From the NCBI RefSeq assembly GCF_014643375.1, contig NZ_BMJJ01000010.1, positions 37,092 through 101,091 on the forward strand: a DNA stretch of 64,000 nucleotides. The letters are read 5' to 3'. The position numbers and the translations under genes are program-made. Shown here piece after piece: positions 23,653 through 31,073 of this stretch (its first letter is position 1; each line of letters starts with the position of its first letter). The notes under the pieces are model-generated. The model was not told the DNA's origin, ran no database searches, and saw nothing but the letters and a program-made list of their open reading frames with translations. This DNA comes from Aureimonas glaciei (GTDB taxonomy: Bacteria > Pseudomonadota > Alphaproteobacteria > Rhizobiales > Rhizobiaceae).

Positions 23653-25170
23653 TTACGCCGTCCGCGCCGCCACGATCGCCTGCAACAGCCGGTCGATGCC
23701 GCCGTCGATCCGCTCGGCTCGGATGGCGGCAAAGCCCAGGCGAAAACTGGCGCGGCCGTTCTGCGGGTCGGCGAAGAAGATATCGCCGGGCTCGACCAGG
23801 ACGCCGGCCTCGCGCGCCTGGAGCGCCATGGCCCTTGCGTCGAAGCCGGCGGGGCCGGTGATCCAGAAGCTCGTCGCGCCGGGCTCGCGCCGCCAGCGGA
23901 AGCCCGTCGGCAGCGCGTCGAGCCGGGCTTCGATCAGGCGGGCGCGTTCGGCGAGGACGAGGCCGAGCCGGCGGACATGGCTGCGGTGGTGGCCGAGCGC
24001 GATGAACATGGCCATGGCGCGCTGGTTGTTGGCCGGGGGATGGCGCAGCATCATCCGGCGCAGCGCCCTCAATTCCTCGATGATCGCCGGACGGGCGACG
24101 GCGAAGCCGAGGCGCAGGCCGGGGGCGAGGGCCTTCGACAGGCTGCCGACATAGACGACGTGGCCGTGGGCATCGATGCTTTTGAGCGCCGGCGGCTCGG
24201 CGTCCTCGGGAAAGAGGTCGGCCTCGTAATCGTCCTCGACGATCAGAGCGCCGGTGCGCTCCGCGCTGGCGAGGATCGCCTCGCGGCGCGCCGGCTCCAT
24301 CGTCACCGTCGTCGGGCACTGGTGGCCGGGCGTCAGGAAGACCACGTCGCAGGCGGCGAAGACGGCATCGGGCACCGCGCCCTGGCGGTCGAGCGTGAGA
24401 TGCGCTGGCGTGACGCCGCCGACCTCCAGCATGTTGCGCAGGTCGGGATAGCAGGGATCCTCGATGCCGACGCGGATCGACGGGCCCGCGAACAGCCGCG
24501 CCAGCATGTAGAGCGCCTGCTGTGCGCCCAGCGTGATCGTCACCTCGTCGAGCGTCGCCCAAATGCCGCGCCGCGGCAGGATCTTTGTGCAGATCTCCGC
24601 GACGAGATCGCGGTCGTCGTCGTCGATCATGTCGACCGACCATTCGCCCACCTCGCTGGCGCTGGAGGCGGCGCGCACGCTCTCGCGCCAGTCGTTCAGC
24701 GGAAACAGCGAGGGATCGAACTGGCCGAACAGGAAGGGATAGGGATAGCCCGCCCAATCGCGCGGCTTGACGATCTGGCGCATGCGGCTCGGCCGGAAGG
24801 CGAAGCGCGGCTCGAAATCCGCGGCGTCCTGCGCTCCAGCCTCTGGTCCCGATGCGGGCCCGGACCCCGCGACGGCCTGCGGGCGACGGCGCCGCGGTTC
24901 CTGCTGCCCGCCGGCGACGAAGATGCCGCTGCGCTCGCGGCTGTCGAGCACCTTGTCGTCGAGCAGCTGCTGATAGGCGAGCGTCACCGTGTTACGGCCG
25001 ACGCCGAGGATCGCCGCCAGACGCCGGCTGGAGGGCAGGCGGGTCTCGCTCGGCAGCCGCCCCTCGCTGATGGCGCCGATCAGCCGCTGGCGAATCTGCA
25101 GCTGCAGCGACTGGCCGCTGCGCGACATGCCCTCGAACAGCGCCTGCCAGCCGTGACTGTCGTTCTGCAT
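23653..25170 (-). CDS. tauR: MocR-type (GntR/aminotransferase) regulator, probable TauR (505 aa)
   Basis: The N-terminal GntR winged helix (about 18-85) reads ISEGRLPSETRLPSSRRLAA and GVGRNTVTLAYQQLLDDKVL. A Gln/Arg-rich linker follows, then a fold-type-I aminotransferase domain (about 150-505). The pyridoxal-phosphate lysine is in YVGSLSKALAPGLRLGF and the cofactor-binding Tyr/Asp in IVEDDYEADLF. Regulators of this class sense taurine with PLP and activate tau genes in alphaproteobacteria. It converges on the tau/saf operon, with only three bases between the stops. Confidence 0.82.
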   Translation of the reverse strand: MQNDSHGWQALFEGMSRSGQSLQLQIRQRLIGAISEGRLPSETRLPSSRRLAAILGVGRNTVTLAYQQLLDDKVLDSRERSGIFVAGGQQEPRRRRPQAVAGSGPASGPEAGAQDAADFEPRFAFRPSRMRQIVKPRDWAGYPYPFLFGQFDPSLFPLNDWRESVRAASSASEVGEWSVDMIDDDDRDLVAEICTKILPRRGIWATLDEVTITLGAQQALYMLARLFAGPSIRVGIEDPCYPDLRNMLEVGGVTPAHLTLDRQGAVPDAVFAACDVVFLTPGHQCPTTVTMEPARREAILASAERTGALIVEDDYEADLFPEDAEPPALKSIDAHGHVVYVGSLSKALAPGLRLGFAVARPAIIEELRALRRMMLRHPPANNQRAMAMFIALGHHRSHVRRLGLVLAERARLIEARLDALPTGFRWRREPGATSFWITGPAGFDARAMALQAREAGVLVEPGDIFFADPQNGRASFRLGFAAIRAERIDGGIDRLLQAIVAARTA

Positions 25171-25495
25171 GCGATCCTGGCGGTCCCGATGGATGGCGCG
25201 CGCGCCTGCGCCGCCGCACCGCCGATGCTAGTGGATCTCTCCCCGGGGCTCAATGCACTGCAGCATGGAGCGGGCCCGCCAAAACGCCCTGGCGCCCCTT
25301 CGACCCGGGCGCACTCGCCCGCGGCTGACCGTTGCCGTCTGTTGCGGCATTGCTGCACAGCAAAAGCCCTTATCTCGGTACGCTTGCGACCCAAGCTCTT
25401 TACTTGAAATTCCTACTCATGTTTGGTCGCGCGGCGGCGGCAAGGCGTGCCGAGACCGAAGTCCAGAGCGGTGGTCAGCAGGGAGCAGGAAGGGC
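25171..25495. other. Intergenic region between tauR and the iron-uptake operon
   Basis: No gene can be supported here. It holds the starts of both divergent units: the imperfect palindrome CAATGCACTGCAGCATGG (25251-25268) about 80 bases upstream of tauR, and the iron-box-like site at 25405-25419. The stretch around 25370-25420 is clearly more AT-rich than its surroundings, as expected for a promoter. No cobalamin or other riboswitch pattern was recognised. Confidence 0.5.
25405..25419. promoter_or_regulatory. IRO-box-like site (TGA-N9-TCA), possible RirA operator
   Basis: TGA-AATTCCTAC-TCA matches the iron-responsive operator pattern TGA-N9-TCA that RirA recognises in rhizobia. It lies about 210 bases upstream of the siderophore transporter genes, in an AT-rich promoter-like stretch. 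Six fixed bases can occur by chance, so position is the main support. Confidence 0.45.
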
Positions 25496-25633
25496 ATGGA
25501 CGCAGCGGATGGCGAGATGCGCTATCGGTCGGCGGTTTGGCCACGGTGCCCGCCCATGACGGGGCAGCTCGCCGCCAAGCGTCCCGTGGCGCCCGGGCTG
25601 TCGACGCCTACCCGCGTGCGAGGCGCGACTTGA
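25496..25633 (+). CDS. Possible leader peptide (45 aa) coupled to the iron-transport operon
   Basis: ATG 25496 follows an AGGAAGGG ribosome-binding site and opens a 45-codon frame (MDAADGEMRYRSAVWPRC...) whose TGA at 25631-25633 overlaps the TTG start of the next gene (TTGA). The overlap suggests translational coupling, which would explain the weak TTG start. The peptide resembles nothing I know, and the frame could be fortuitous. Confidence 0.3.
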   Translation: MDAADGEMRYRSAVWPRCPPMTGQLAAKRPVAPGLSTPTRVRGAT

Positions 25634-26676
25634 CGACGGCAGCGCCAGTCGATCGGCCGCCGCACCGCGTCGGCCCGCATCGCCGTCATTTTCTTGCCGG
25701 CCTGGTTGGCGGCCTCGTGGCCTGCGGCCTGAGAGCCCCGCCCGCCGCCGCGGCAGGGGAGGGGCTGCGTTTCGTCCACGCCTATGGCGAGACGGTGCTG
25801 CCGCAACCGGCGCGCCGGATCGTCTCGCTCGGCTACACCACGCACGACACGCTTCTGGCGCTCGGCCAGCCGCCGCTCGCCATCCGCTACTGGTATGGCG
25901 ATCACCCCTTCGGCGTCTGGCCCTGGGCGCAGCCTTTTCTCGGCGGTGCCGAGCCGGTGCTGCTCGCGGGCGAGGTGTCGATGGAGAAGGTGGCAGCGCT
26001 GTCCCCCGACCTGATCGTCGCCATCGGCGCCGGCATTTCCGAGGCGGAGTACGCGGTCCTGTCGCGCATCGCGCCGGTGCTCGTGCATGAGCCACGCTAT
26101 TCCGGCTACGGCACGCCCTGGGACGTGATGACCCGCACGCTCGGCCGTGCGCTCGGACGCAGCGGCCGGGCCGAGGAACTGGTGGCGGCGGCCACCCGGG
26201 ATTTCGCCGCGGCCCGCGCCCGCAATCCGGCCTGGGCCGGCCAGACGGCGGTCGCCGCCTACCACACCGGCGGCGAGACGGGCGCCTTCACCGGCGTCGA
26301 CACGCGCGCCCGCTTTCTCGAAGAGCTCGGCTTTCGCCTGACGGCGGGCGTCACCGAGCTCTCCGGGCCGGACGGCTTCTACGTCGCCCTGTCGCCGGAG
26401 GACTTATCGCCGCTCGATGCCGACGTCCTCGTCTGGATCTCGGGTCTCGCCGCCGTGCCCGACCTTGCCGCGCTGCCCATGCGGCGGACGCTGACGGCGC
26501 ATCGGGAGGGGCGCGAGGTCTTCGCCGGGCCGCTGGTCTCCGGCGCCATGTCGCATGGCAGCGTCCTCTCCCTGCCGTTCGCGCTGACGGCGCTGGAGGC
26601 CGATCTGGCCGCCGCATCGGACGGCCTCCCCGACACCCCGGTCGCGACCGCCGTGGCCGCCGGGCTCGCGCCGTGA
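25630..26676 (+). CDS. Siderophore-type iron ABC transporter substrate-binding protein (348 aa)
   Basis: A FecB/FepB-class binding protein: ARRIVSLGYTTHDTLLALGQ near residue 60, MEKVAALSPDLIVAIGAGIS, and a C-terminal GPLVSGAMSHGSVLSLPFAL. The N-terminus has twin arginines (RRHFLAG) followed by a lipobox (LVAC), so it is probably a Tat-exported lipoprotein. TTG 25630 is chosen because no ATG or GTG gives a sensible signal; GAGG lies 6 bases upstream. It probably binds a ferric-siderophore complex. It overlaps the first permease gene by GTGA. Confidence 0.85.
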   Translation: MTTAAPVDRPPHRVGPHRRHFLAGLVGGLVACGLRAPPAAAAGEGLRFVHAYGETVLPQPARRIVSLGYTTHDTLLALGQPPLAIRYWYGDHPFGVWPWAQPFLGGAEPVLLAGEVSMEKVAALSPDLIVAIGAGISEAEYAVLSRIAPVLVHEPRYSGYGTPWDVMTRTLGRALGRSGRAEELVAAATRDFAAARARNPAWAGQTAVAAYHTGGETGAFTGVDTRARFLEELGFRLTAGVTELSGPDGFYVALSPEDLSPLDADVLVWISGLAAVPDLAALPMRRTLTAHREGREVFAGPLVSGAMSHGSVLSLPFALTALEADLAAASDGLPDTPVATAVAAGLAP

Positions 26677-27659
26677 GAGGCTGGACGCTGATCCTCGCGC
26701 TTCTCTTGGCCGCAATGACGGTGACGCTCGCCTGGGGCGTGCGGCCGGTCTCGCTGCTCGACCTCTGGCAGGCGTCCACGGCACCCGATCCGCTCGATCC
26801 GGCGCATGTCGCCATCCTCTCCATCCGGCTGCCGCGGCTCGGCGCGGGGCTCGTCGCGGGCGCCGCCCTCGGCATGGCCGGCAGCGTCATGCAAGCGCTG
26901 ACGCGCAATCCGCTGGCCGATCCCGGCCTTCTCGGCGTCAATGCGGGCGCCGCCTTCGCCGTGGTCCTCGGCGCGCTGCTGCTCGGCCGCGCCGATGGCG
27001 GGCTGATCACGGCGCTGGCCTTTCCCGGCGCGGCGCTGGCGACGCTCGCCGTCTTCGTCCTCGGCGGCGGTCTCAGCGGCGATGCCGGCCCGGTCCGGCT
27101 GACGCTGGCCGGCGCGGCGCTGAACGCGCTGCTGCTCTCCTGCGTCTCCGCCGTCGTCCTCGTCCGCGGCGAGGCGCTGGAAGTGTTCCGCTTCTGGATG
27201 GCCGGCTCGCTCGCCTGGGCGATCGAGCGACCGGTGGCCATGATGGCGCTGGTGGTTTTGTCCGGCGCCGTCTTGGCGCTGGCCGCCGCGCCGCGGCTGG
27301 AACTGCTCTCGCTCGGCGACGCGCTGGCGCGGGGCCTCGGAACCCGGCCCGGCCGGATCCAGGCGCTCGCCCTTCTCGCGGTGACGCTGCTCGTCGGCGC
27401 GGCGGTCTCGGTCGCCGGTCCCATCGCCTTTCTCGGCCTGATGGTGCCGCCGCTGGCGCGCCGCGTCGCCGGCCATTCCCTGCGCCGCGAACTCGTCGCT
27501 TCCGCCCTTCTGGGCGCCGGCATCCTGCTCCTCGCCGACACCGCCGGGCGCCTGCTCCTCGCCCCGGCCGAGATCCGCGCCGGCGTCATGACCGCCCTGC
27601 TCGGGGGGCCCGTCTTCATCTGGATCGCCCGCCGCCTGAAGCCGGGGGCGCAGGCATGA
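26673..27659 (+). CDS. Iron-siderophore ABC transporter permease, FecCD family (328 aa)
   Basis: An integral membrane protein with nine or ten helices. Family motifs are RLPRLGAGLVAGAALGMAGS, LTRNPLADPGLLGVNAGAA and, late in the chain, VAGPIAFLGLMVPPLARRVA. It starts with GTG overlapping the stop of the binding-protein gene and overlaps the second permease gene by ATGA. The two permeases form the channel for the ferric complex. Confidence 0.92.
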   Translation: MRGWTLILALLLAAMTVTLAWGVRPVSLLDLWQASTAPDPLDPAHVAILSIRLPRLGAGLVAGAALGMAGSVMQALTRNPLADPGLLGVNAGAAFAVVLGALLLGRADGGLITALAFPGAALATLAVFVLGGGLSGDAGPVRLTLAGAALNALLLSCVSAVVLVRGEALEVFRFWMAGSLAWAIERPVAMMALVVLSGAVLALAAAPRLELLSLGDALARGLGTRPGRIQALALLAVTLLVGAAVSVAGPIAFLGLMVPPLARRVAGHSLRRELVASALLGAGILLLADTAGRLLLAPAEIRAGVMTALLGGPVFIWIARRLKPGAQA

Positions 27660-28633
27660 GGGGCGCCGTCTTCCTCGTCGTCCTCCTGGTCGTGGCCAGC
27701 GCGGCGTCGCTGACCCTCGGCGACGTGCCGCTCGGCCTCGGCGATCTCTGGCAGGGCGTCTGGGGCGGCGACGGGCCGGGCGCGCTGACGATCCGCGTCA
27801 TTCGCGGCCCGCGCGTCGCCGTGGCGCTGGGCGCCGGGGCGGTGCTCGGCCTCTCCGGCGCGGTCTTCCAGAGCCTGTTGCGCAACCCGTTGGCGGCGCC
27901 GGACATCATGGGCTTCACCTCGGGCGCGGGGCTCGCCGTTCTCGCTTCGGTCAGTGCCGGTCTGATGCTGCCGCTGCCGCTCGTCGCCGCGGCGGGGGGC
28001 CTTGCCGCCGCCGTGCTCGTCGCCGGGCTCGCCCACCGGCCGGGACAGGCGACGCCGGCGGTCACCCTCGTCCTCGTCGGCCTCGGCGTCGGCTTCACCA
28101 CCGCCGCCATCGGCACCTTCCTGATGACGCGGCTACCGAGTTCCGAAGCGGCCGAAGCGCAGCGCTGGCTGTCCGGCTCGCTCGCCGCGCGCGACTGGAG
28201 CCACGCGCTCCAGGTCTGGGGGATCGGGACGGCGCTCGCGATGGCGCTCGCCCTGCAGGTCCGTTCGCTCGACCTGCTCGGCTTCGGCAACGACCTCGCC
28301 GCCGGTCTCGGCCTCCGGGTCGAGCCGGCGCGCTGGCGCCTGGCGGCGACGGGCGTACTTTTGGCGGCGGCGGGCGTCGCGGTTGCCGGGCCGATTCCCT
28401 TCGTTGCCCTGATGGCCGCCCCGCTCGGCGCGCGCCTCACCGGGGCCCAAAGCCTTTCCGGCCGACTGGCCGCAGCGGCCGGCGCGGGCGCCGCCGTCAC
28501 GCTTCTGGCCGACCTCGCGGCGCGGCTGGCGATCCCCGGTCTCGTCCTGCCGATCGGCGTGATGACCGGCCCGCTCGGCGCGCCCTACCTGTTGTGGCGC
28601 CTGTCGCGCGAAATGGAGAAGGGCGAGCTTTGA
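27656..28633 (+). CDS. Iron-siderophore ABC transporter permease, FecCD family (325 aa)
   Basis: The second FecCD permease. RGPRVAVALGAGAVLGLSGA, LLRNPLAAPDIMGFTSGAGL and VAGPIPFVALMAAPLGARLT match the family in the same order as the first permease. Like FepG-type partners it begins directly with a hydrophobic segment. ATGA overlap with the preceding gene. Confidence 0.92.
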   Translation: MRGAVFLVVLLVVASAASLTLGDVPLGLGDLWQGVWGGDGPGALTIRVIRGPRVAVALGAGAVLGLSGAVFQSLLRNPLAAPDIMGFTSGAGLAVLASVSAGLMLPLPLVAAAGGLAAAVLVAGLAHRPGQATPAVTLVLVGLGVGFTTAAIGTFLMTRLPSSEAAEAQRWLSGSLAARDWSHALQVWGIGTALAMALALQVRSLDLLGFGNDLAAGLGLRVEPARWRLAATGVLLAAAGVAVAGPIPFVALMAAPLGARLTGAQSLSGRLAAAAGAGAAVTLLADLAARLAIPGLVLPIGVMTGPLGAPYLLWRLSREMEKGEL

Positions 28634-28638
28634 CCGAC

Positions 28639-29409
28639 ATGACGCTCCGCGCCGAAGGCCTCAGCCTCGGCTATGGCGACCGCCTGGTGATCGACCGGCT
28701 GTCGCTCGCGGTTCCGGCCGGGCAGGTCACCGCGATCCTTGGCCCGAACGGCTGCGGCAAGTCGACCCTGTTGCGCGCCTTCGCCCGGCTGATCCGGCCA
28801 CGAGCGGGGCGGGTGACGCTCGGCGGTGACGACATCCATGGCCAGGAGACGCGCGCGCTCGCCCGCCGGATCGCCATCCTGCCGCAGGCACCGCTGGCGC
28901 CGGAGGGGATCGGCGTCGGCGATCTGGTGAAGCGGGGGCGTGCGCCCTGGCGCGGCCTCCTCAGCCCGTGGAGCGCCGCCGACGCCAAGGCTTGCAACGA
29001 GGCGCTCGACGCCGTGGCGATGACCGCCATGGCGGGGCGTCCGCTCGCGGAACTGTCCGGCGGCCAGCGCCAGCGCGCCTGGCTGGCGCTGGTTCTGGCG
29101 CAGGCGACGCCGCTTCTTTTGCTCGACGAGCCGACGACCTTCCTCGACCTGCCGCACCAGCTCGACGTGCTGGGCCTCCTGCGGCAACGCAACCGCGAGG
29201 CGGGCACGACGGTGGTCAGCGTCCTGCACGACCTCAACCTGGCGGCGCGCTTCTGCGATCATCTGATCCTCCTCGGACCGGACGGCCCGGTGGCCGAGGG
29301 CCCGCCGTCGGCGGTGATGACGGCGCCCTATCTCGCCCGCGCCTTCGGCCTCTCGGCCCTCGTTCAGGCGGATCCTGTGACGCAGCGGCCGATGGTGATC
29401 CCGCTGTGA
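28639..29409 (+). CDS. Iron-siderophore ABC transporter ATP-binding protein (256 aa)
   Basis: A FecE/FepC-type ATPase, with Walker A GPNGCGKSTLLRAF, signature LSGGQRQRAWLALVLAQ, Walker B LLLLDEPTTFLDL and H-loop SVLHDLNLAARFCDH. ATG 28639 is used; an in-frame TTG at 28630 overlaps the preceding stop (TTGA) and may be the coupled start instead. Last gene of the four-gene uptake operon. No outer-membrane receptor gene is in the window. Confidence 0.92.
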   Translation: MTLRAEGLSLGYGDRLVIDRLSLAVPAGQVTAILGPNGCGKSTLLRAFARLIRPRAGRVTLGGDDIHGQETRALARRIAILPQAPLAPEGIGVGDLVKRGRAPWRGLLSPWSAADAKACNEALDAVAMTAMAGRPLAELSGGQRQRAWLALVLAQATPLLLLDEPTTFLDLPHQLDVLGLLRQRNREAGTTVVSVLHDLNLAARFCDHLILLGPDGPVAEGPPSAVMTAPYLARAFGLSALVQADPVTQRPMVIPL

Positions 29410-29467
29410 TCCTGTCGCTGCGATAGGCCCGCCGCGACGCCGGAACGGTGACCGGACGGCCAAGGCG

Positions 29468-30829
29468 TCAGCCCCGCGGGTGCGCCAGCGAAACGCCGGC
29501 CGCCGTGCCGAGCAGAGCGGCGAAGTAGATCGCGATGCCGTGGATCTGGATCGGGAAGTCGACAGCGGAATGGGCGAGCAGCAGTGCCAATGCCGCCAGC
29601 GCCAGGATCGGGACGAAGCGCAGCCGCCGCCTCTCGCGCAGGCCCGCGGCGTAGATCCAGCCAAGGCAGGCGAGACAGGCGAGAAGCAGGACGGCGAAGG
29701 GAAGGCCGAAGCCGAGATAGCCCTCGAGATAGGAATTGTGTGCCCTTTCCGGATTGCCGTAGAGGCCGCAGACGGTCGAGCGGGCCATGGGATAGATGCG
29801 CTCGAAGGTGCCAAGACCTGTCCCGAGCAGCGGACTGTCGCCGATGGCGGAAAGGACGTCGCGGTAGAGGCACTCCCGGATGCTTTCGGGGCCGGCGAGC
29901 TCGGCGCGCAGGACCGTCCGCTGGCCGAGAACGGCGATCCCCGCCAGGGCGATGCCGATCGCCAGGACCATGCCGGCCGCCTTGCGTCGGGGCGTGGCTG
30001 CCCGATAGGGCAGCGTCGCGATGGTGGCGAGCGTGCCGGCCACGAGCGCCGCGGCGGATAGAGCGATGCCGGCCCGCGACCGCGTGAGAAACAGGCCGAG
30101 CACGATCGCCAGCAGAGCGAGGAGGCTGAGGAGCAAGGGCCATTGCCGCCCGAGACCGTCCAGGCCCGGGCGTCGCACGTCGCGCAGCAGCCGGCCCCTG
30201 TCGCTCCGCGCGACCTGCCATGACAGCAGGCCAAGCATCGACAGAGCGGACAGGCCGAGAAAGGTCGCTGCGTTGTTCTGGTTGACGAAGGTGCCGGTCA
30301 TCACGCCGGTGCTGAGATGCTCCTGCGCAAACAGCCGCGCCTGCGGGAAGACGGAGAGGCGGACCAGGCCGAACAGCGCGAAGGCGGCTCCGAGCCCCGC
30401 CAGCATCCGCCAGGTCCGGTAGCCCTGGACGTCGCTGCGCGACAGCAGCAGCGCCGTGCCGAAGGCGAAGAAGGGCGACACCAGGCTCGGCAGGCTGCGG
30501 AGTGTGTCGCCGGGGGAGAGGGAGATCGACCCGCCGGCCACCCCCAGCTCCCGCCCAGCCAGCGCGAAGGCCGGATGCGCGAGCGGATTGCCGGCGAACC
30601 AGAGGGTCTGTGCGAAGGTGTAGAGACCGGCAAGGCCACCGATTCCGAGAAGCATGCAGAGCGGACGACGCAAGTTCGTCGACCAGGGCGTCAGCGCGAG
30701 GATGGCGCCGAACAGGAGGGCCTGACAGGCGGCCGAGAAGAACAGGTTGCCCGGCCTGACCGAACCGAGCGGCAGGATGGCGATCAGGAGAGCGCCCAGG
30801 AACAGCCCGCGGAGCGGTGTCAGCGGCAT
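29468..30829 (-). CDS. O-antigen ligase / Wzy-like polysaccharide polymerase (453 aa)
   Basis: An integral membrane protein with about eleven or twelve helices and the large periplasmic loop typical of WaaL/Wzy proteins. The loop contains LLGTGLGTFERIYPMARST and RAHNSYLEGYLGFGLPFAVL, the H-N-S-Y-L pattern of this family. The C-terminal helix ends in SLAHPRG. ATG 30829 is preferred to a TTG 21 bases upstream. It lies at the left edge of the exopolysaccharide locus, divergent from the priming transferase, and probably polymerises or ligates repeat units in the periplasm. Confidence 0.85.
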   Translation of the reverse strand: MPLTPLRGLFLGALLIAILPLGSVRPGNLFFSAACQALLFGAILALTPWSTNLRRPLCMLLGIGGLAGLYTFAQTLWFAGNPLAHPAFALAGRELGVAGGSISLSPGDTLRSLPSLVSPFFAFGTALLLSRSDVQGYRTWRMLAGLGAAFALFGLVRLSVFPQARLFAQEHLSTGVMTGTFVNQNNAATFLGLSALSMLGLLSWQVARSDRGRLLRDVRRPGLDGLGRQWPLLLSLLALLAIVLGLFLTRSRAGIALSAAALVAGTLATIATLPYRAATPRRKAAGMVLAIGIALAGIAVLGQRTVLRAELAGPESIRECLYRDVLSAIGDSPLLGTGLGTFERIYPMARSTVCGLYGNPERAHNSYLEGYLGFGLPFAVLLLACLACLGWIYAAGLRERRRLRFVPILALAALALLLAHSAVDFPIQIHGIAIYFAALLGTAAGVSLAHPRG

Positions 30830-30899
30830 GGCGCTGCCGGCCTTGGGCAAGGGGGAGGGCGGCGTGCCTGCGCGTCGCCCTGCGGCAAGAGCCGCCTCT

Positions 30900-31073
30900 G
30901 GTGCATCATTTCTACGTAAATACCCGTAAATAGTTCAGTGCACCTATGCGTGTAATGCTCAGTCAACATGGATATGCTCACAGAATAATTCTTTTCACGC
31001 CGTTAACCAAGGTATGAAATACCATTCATTTCTGACTATAAGGCGTTATATATGAACGAGATTCTCCAGGAAA
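30900..31073. promoter_or_regulatory. AT-rich divergent control region of the exopolysaccharide locus
   Basis: An AT-rich region between the divergent polymerase and priming-transferase genes. CGTAAATA occurs twice exactly 10 bases apart (30915-30922, 30925-30932), flanked by the inverted repeat GGTGCA / TGCACC (30900-30905, 30939-30944). A second small inverted repeat is GGTAT-GAA-ATACC (31011-31023). Helically phased direct repeats are typical of response-regulator sites. An ATG at 31051 opens a 22-codon frame overlapping the next gene that could be a leader peptide. Confidence 0.5.

Noticed and set aside
21291..23861. 856-codon plus-strand frame over the safD/safE region
   Set aside because: It is out of frame with two clearly recognisable proteins, and its translation is Arg/Pro/Gly-rich without motifs, a typical high-GC shadow.
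25171..25630. Cobalamin riboswitch upstream of the FecCD-type transporter (which would make it a B12 importer)
   Set aside because: No B12-box-like sequence or matching leader structure recognised. The TGA-N9-TCA iron box favours siderophore uptake.
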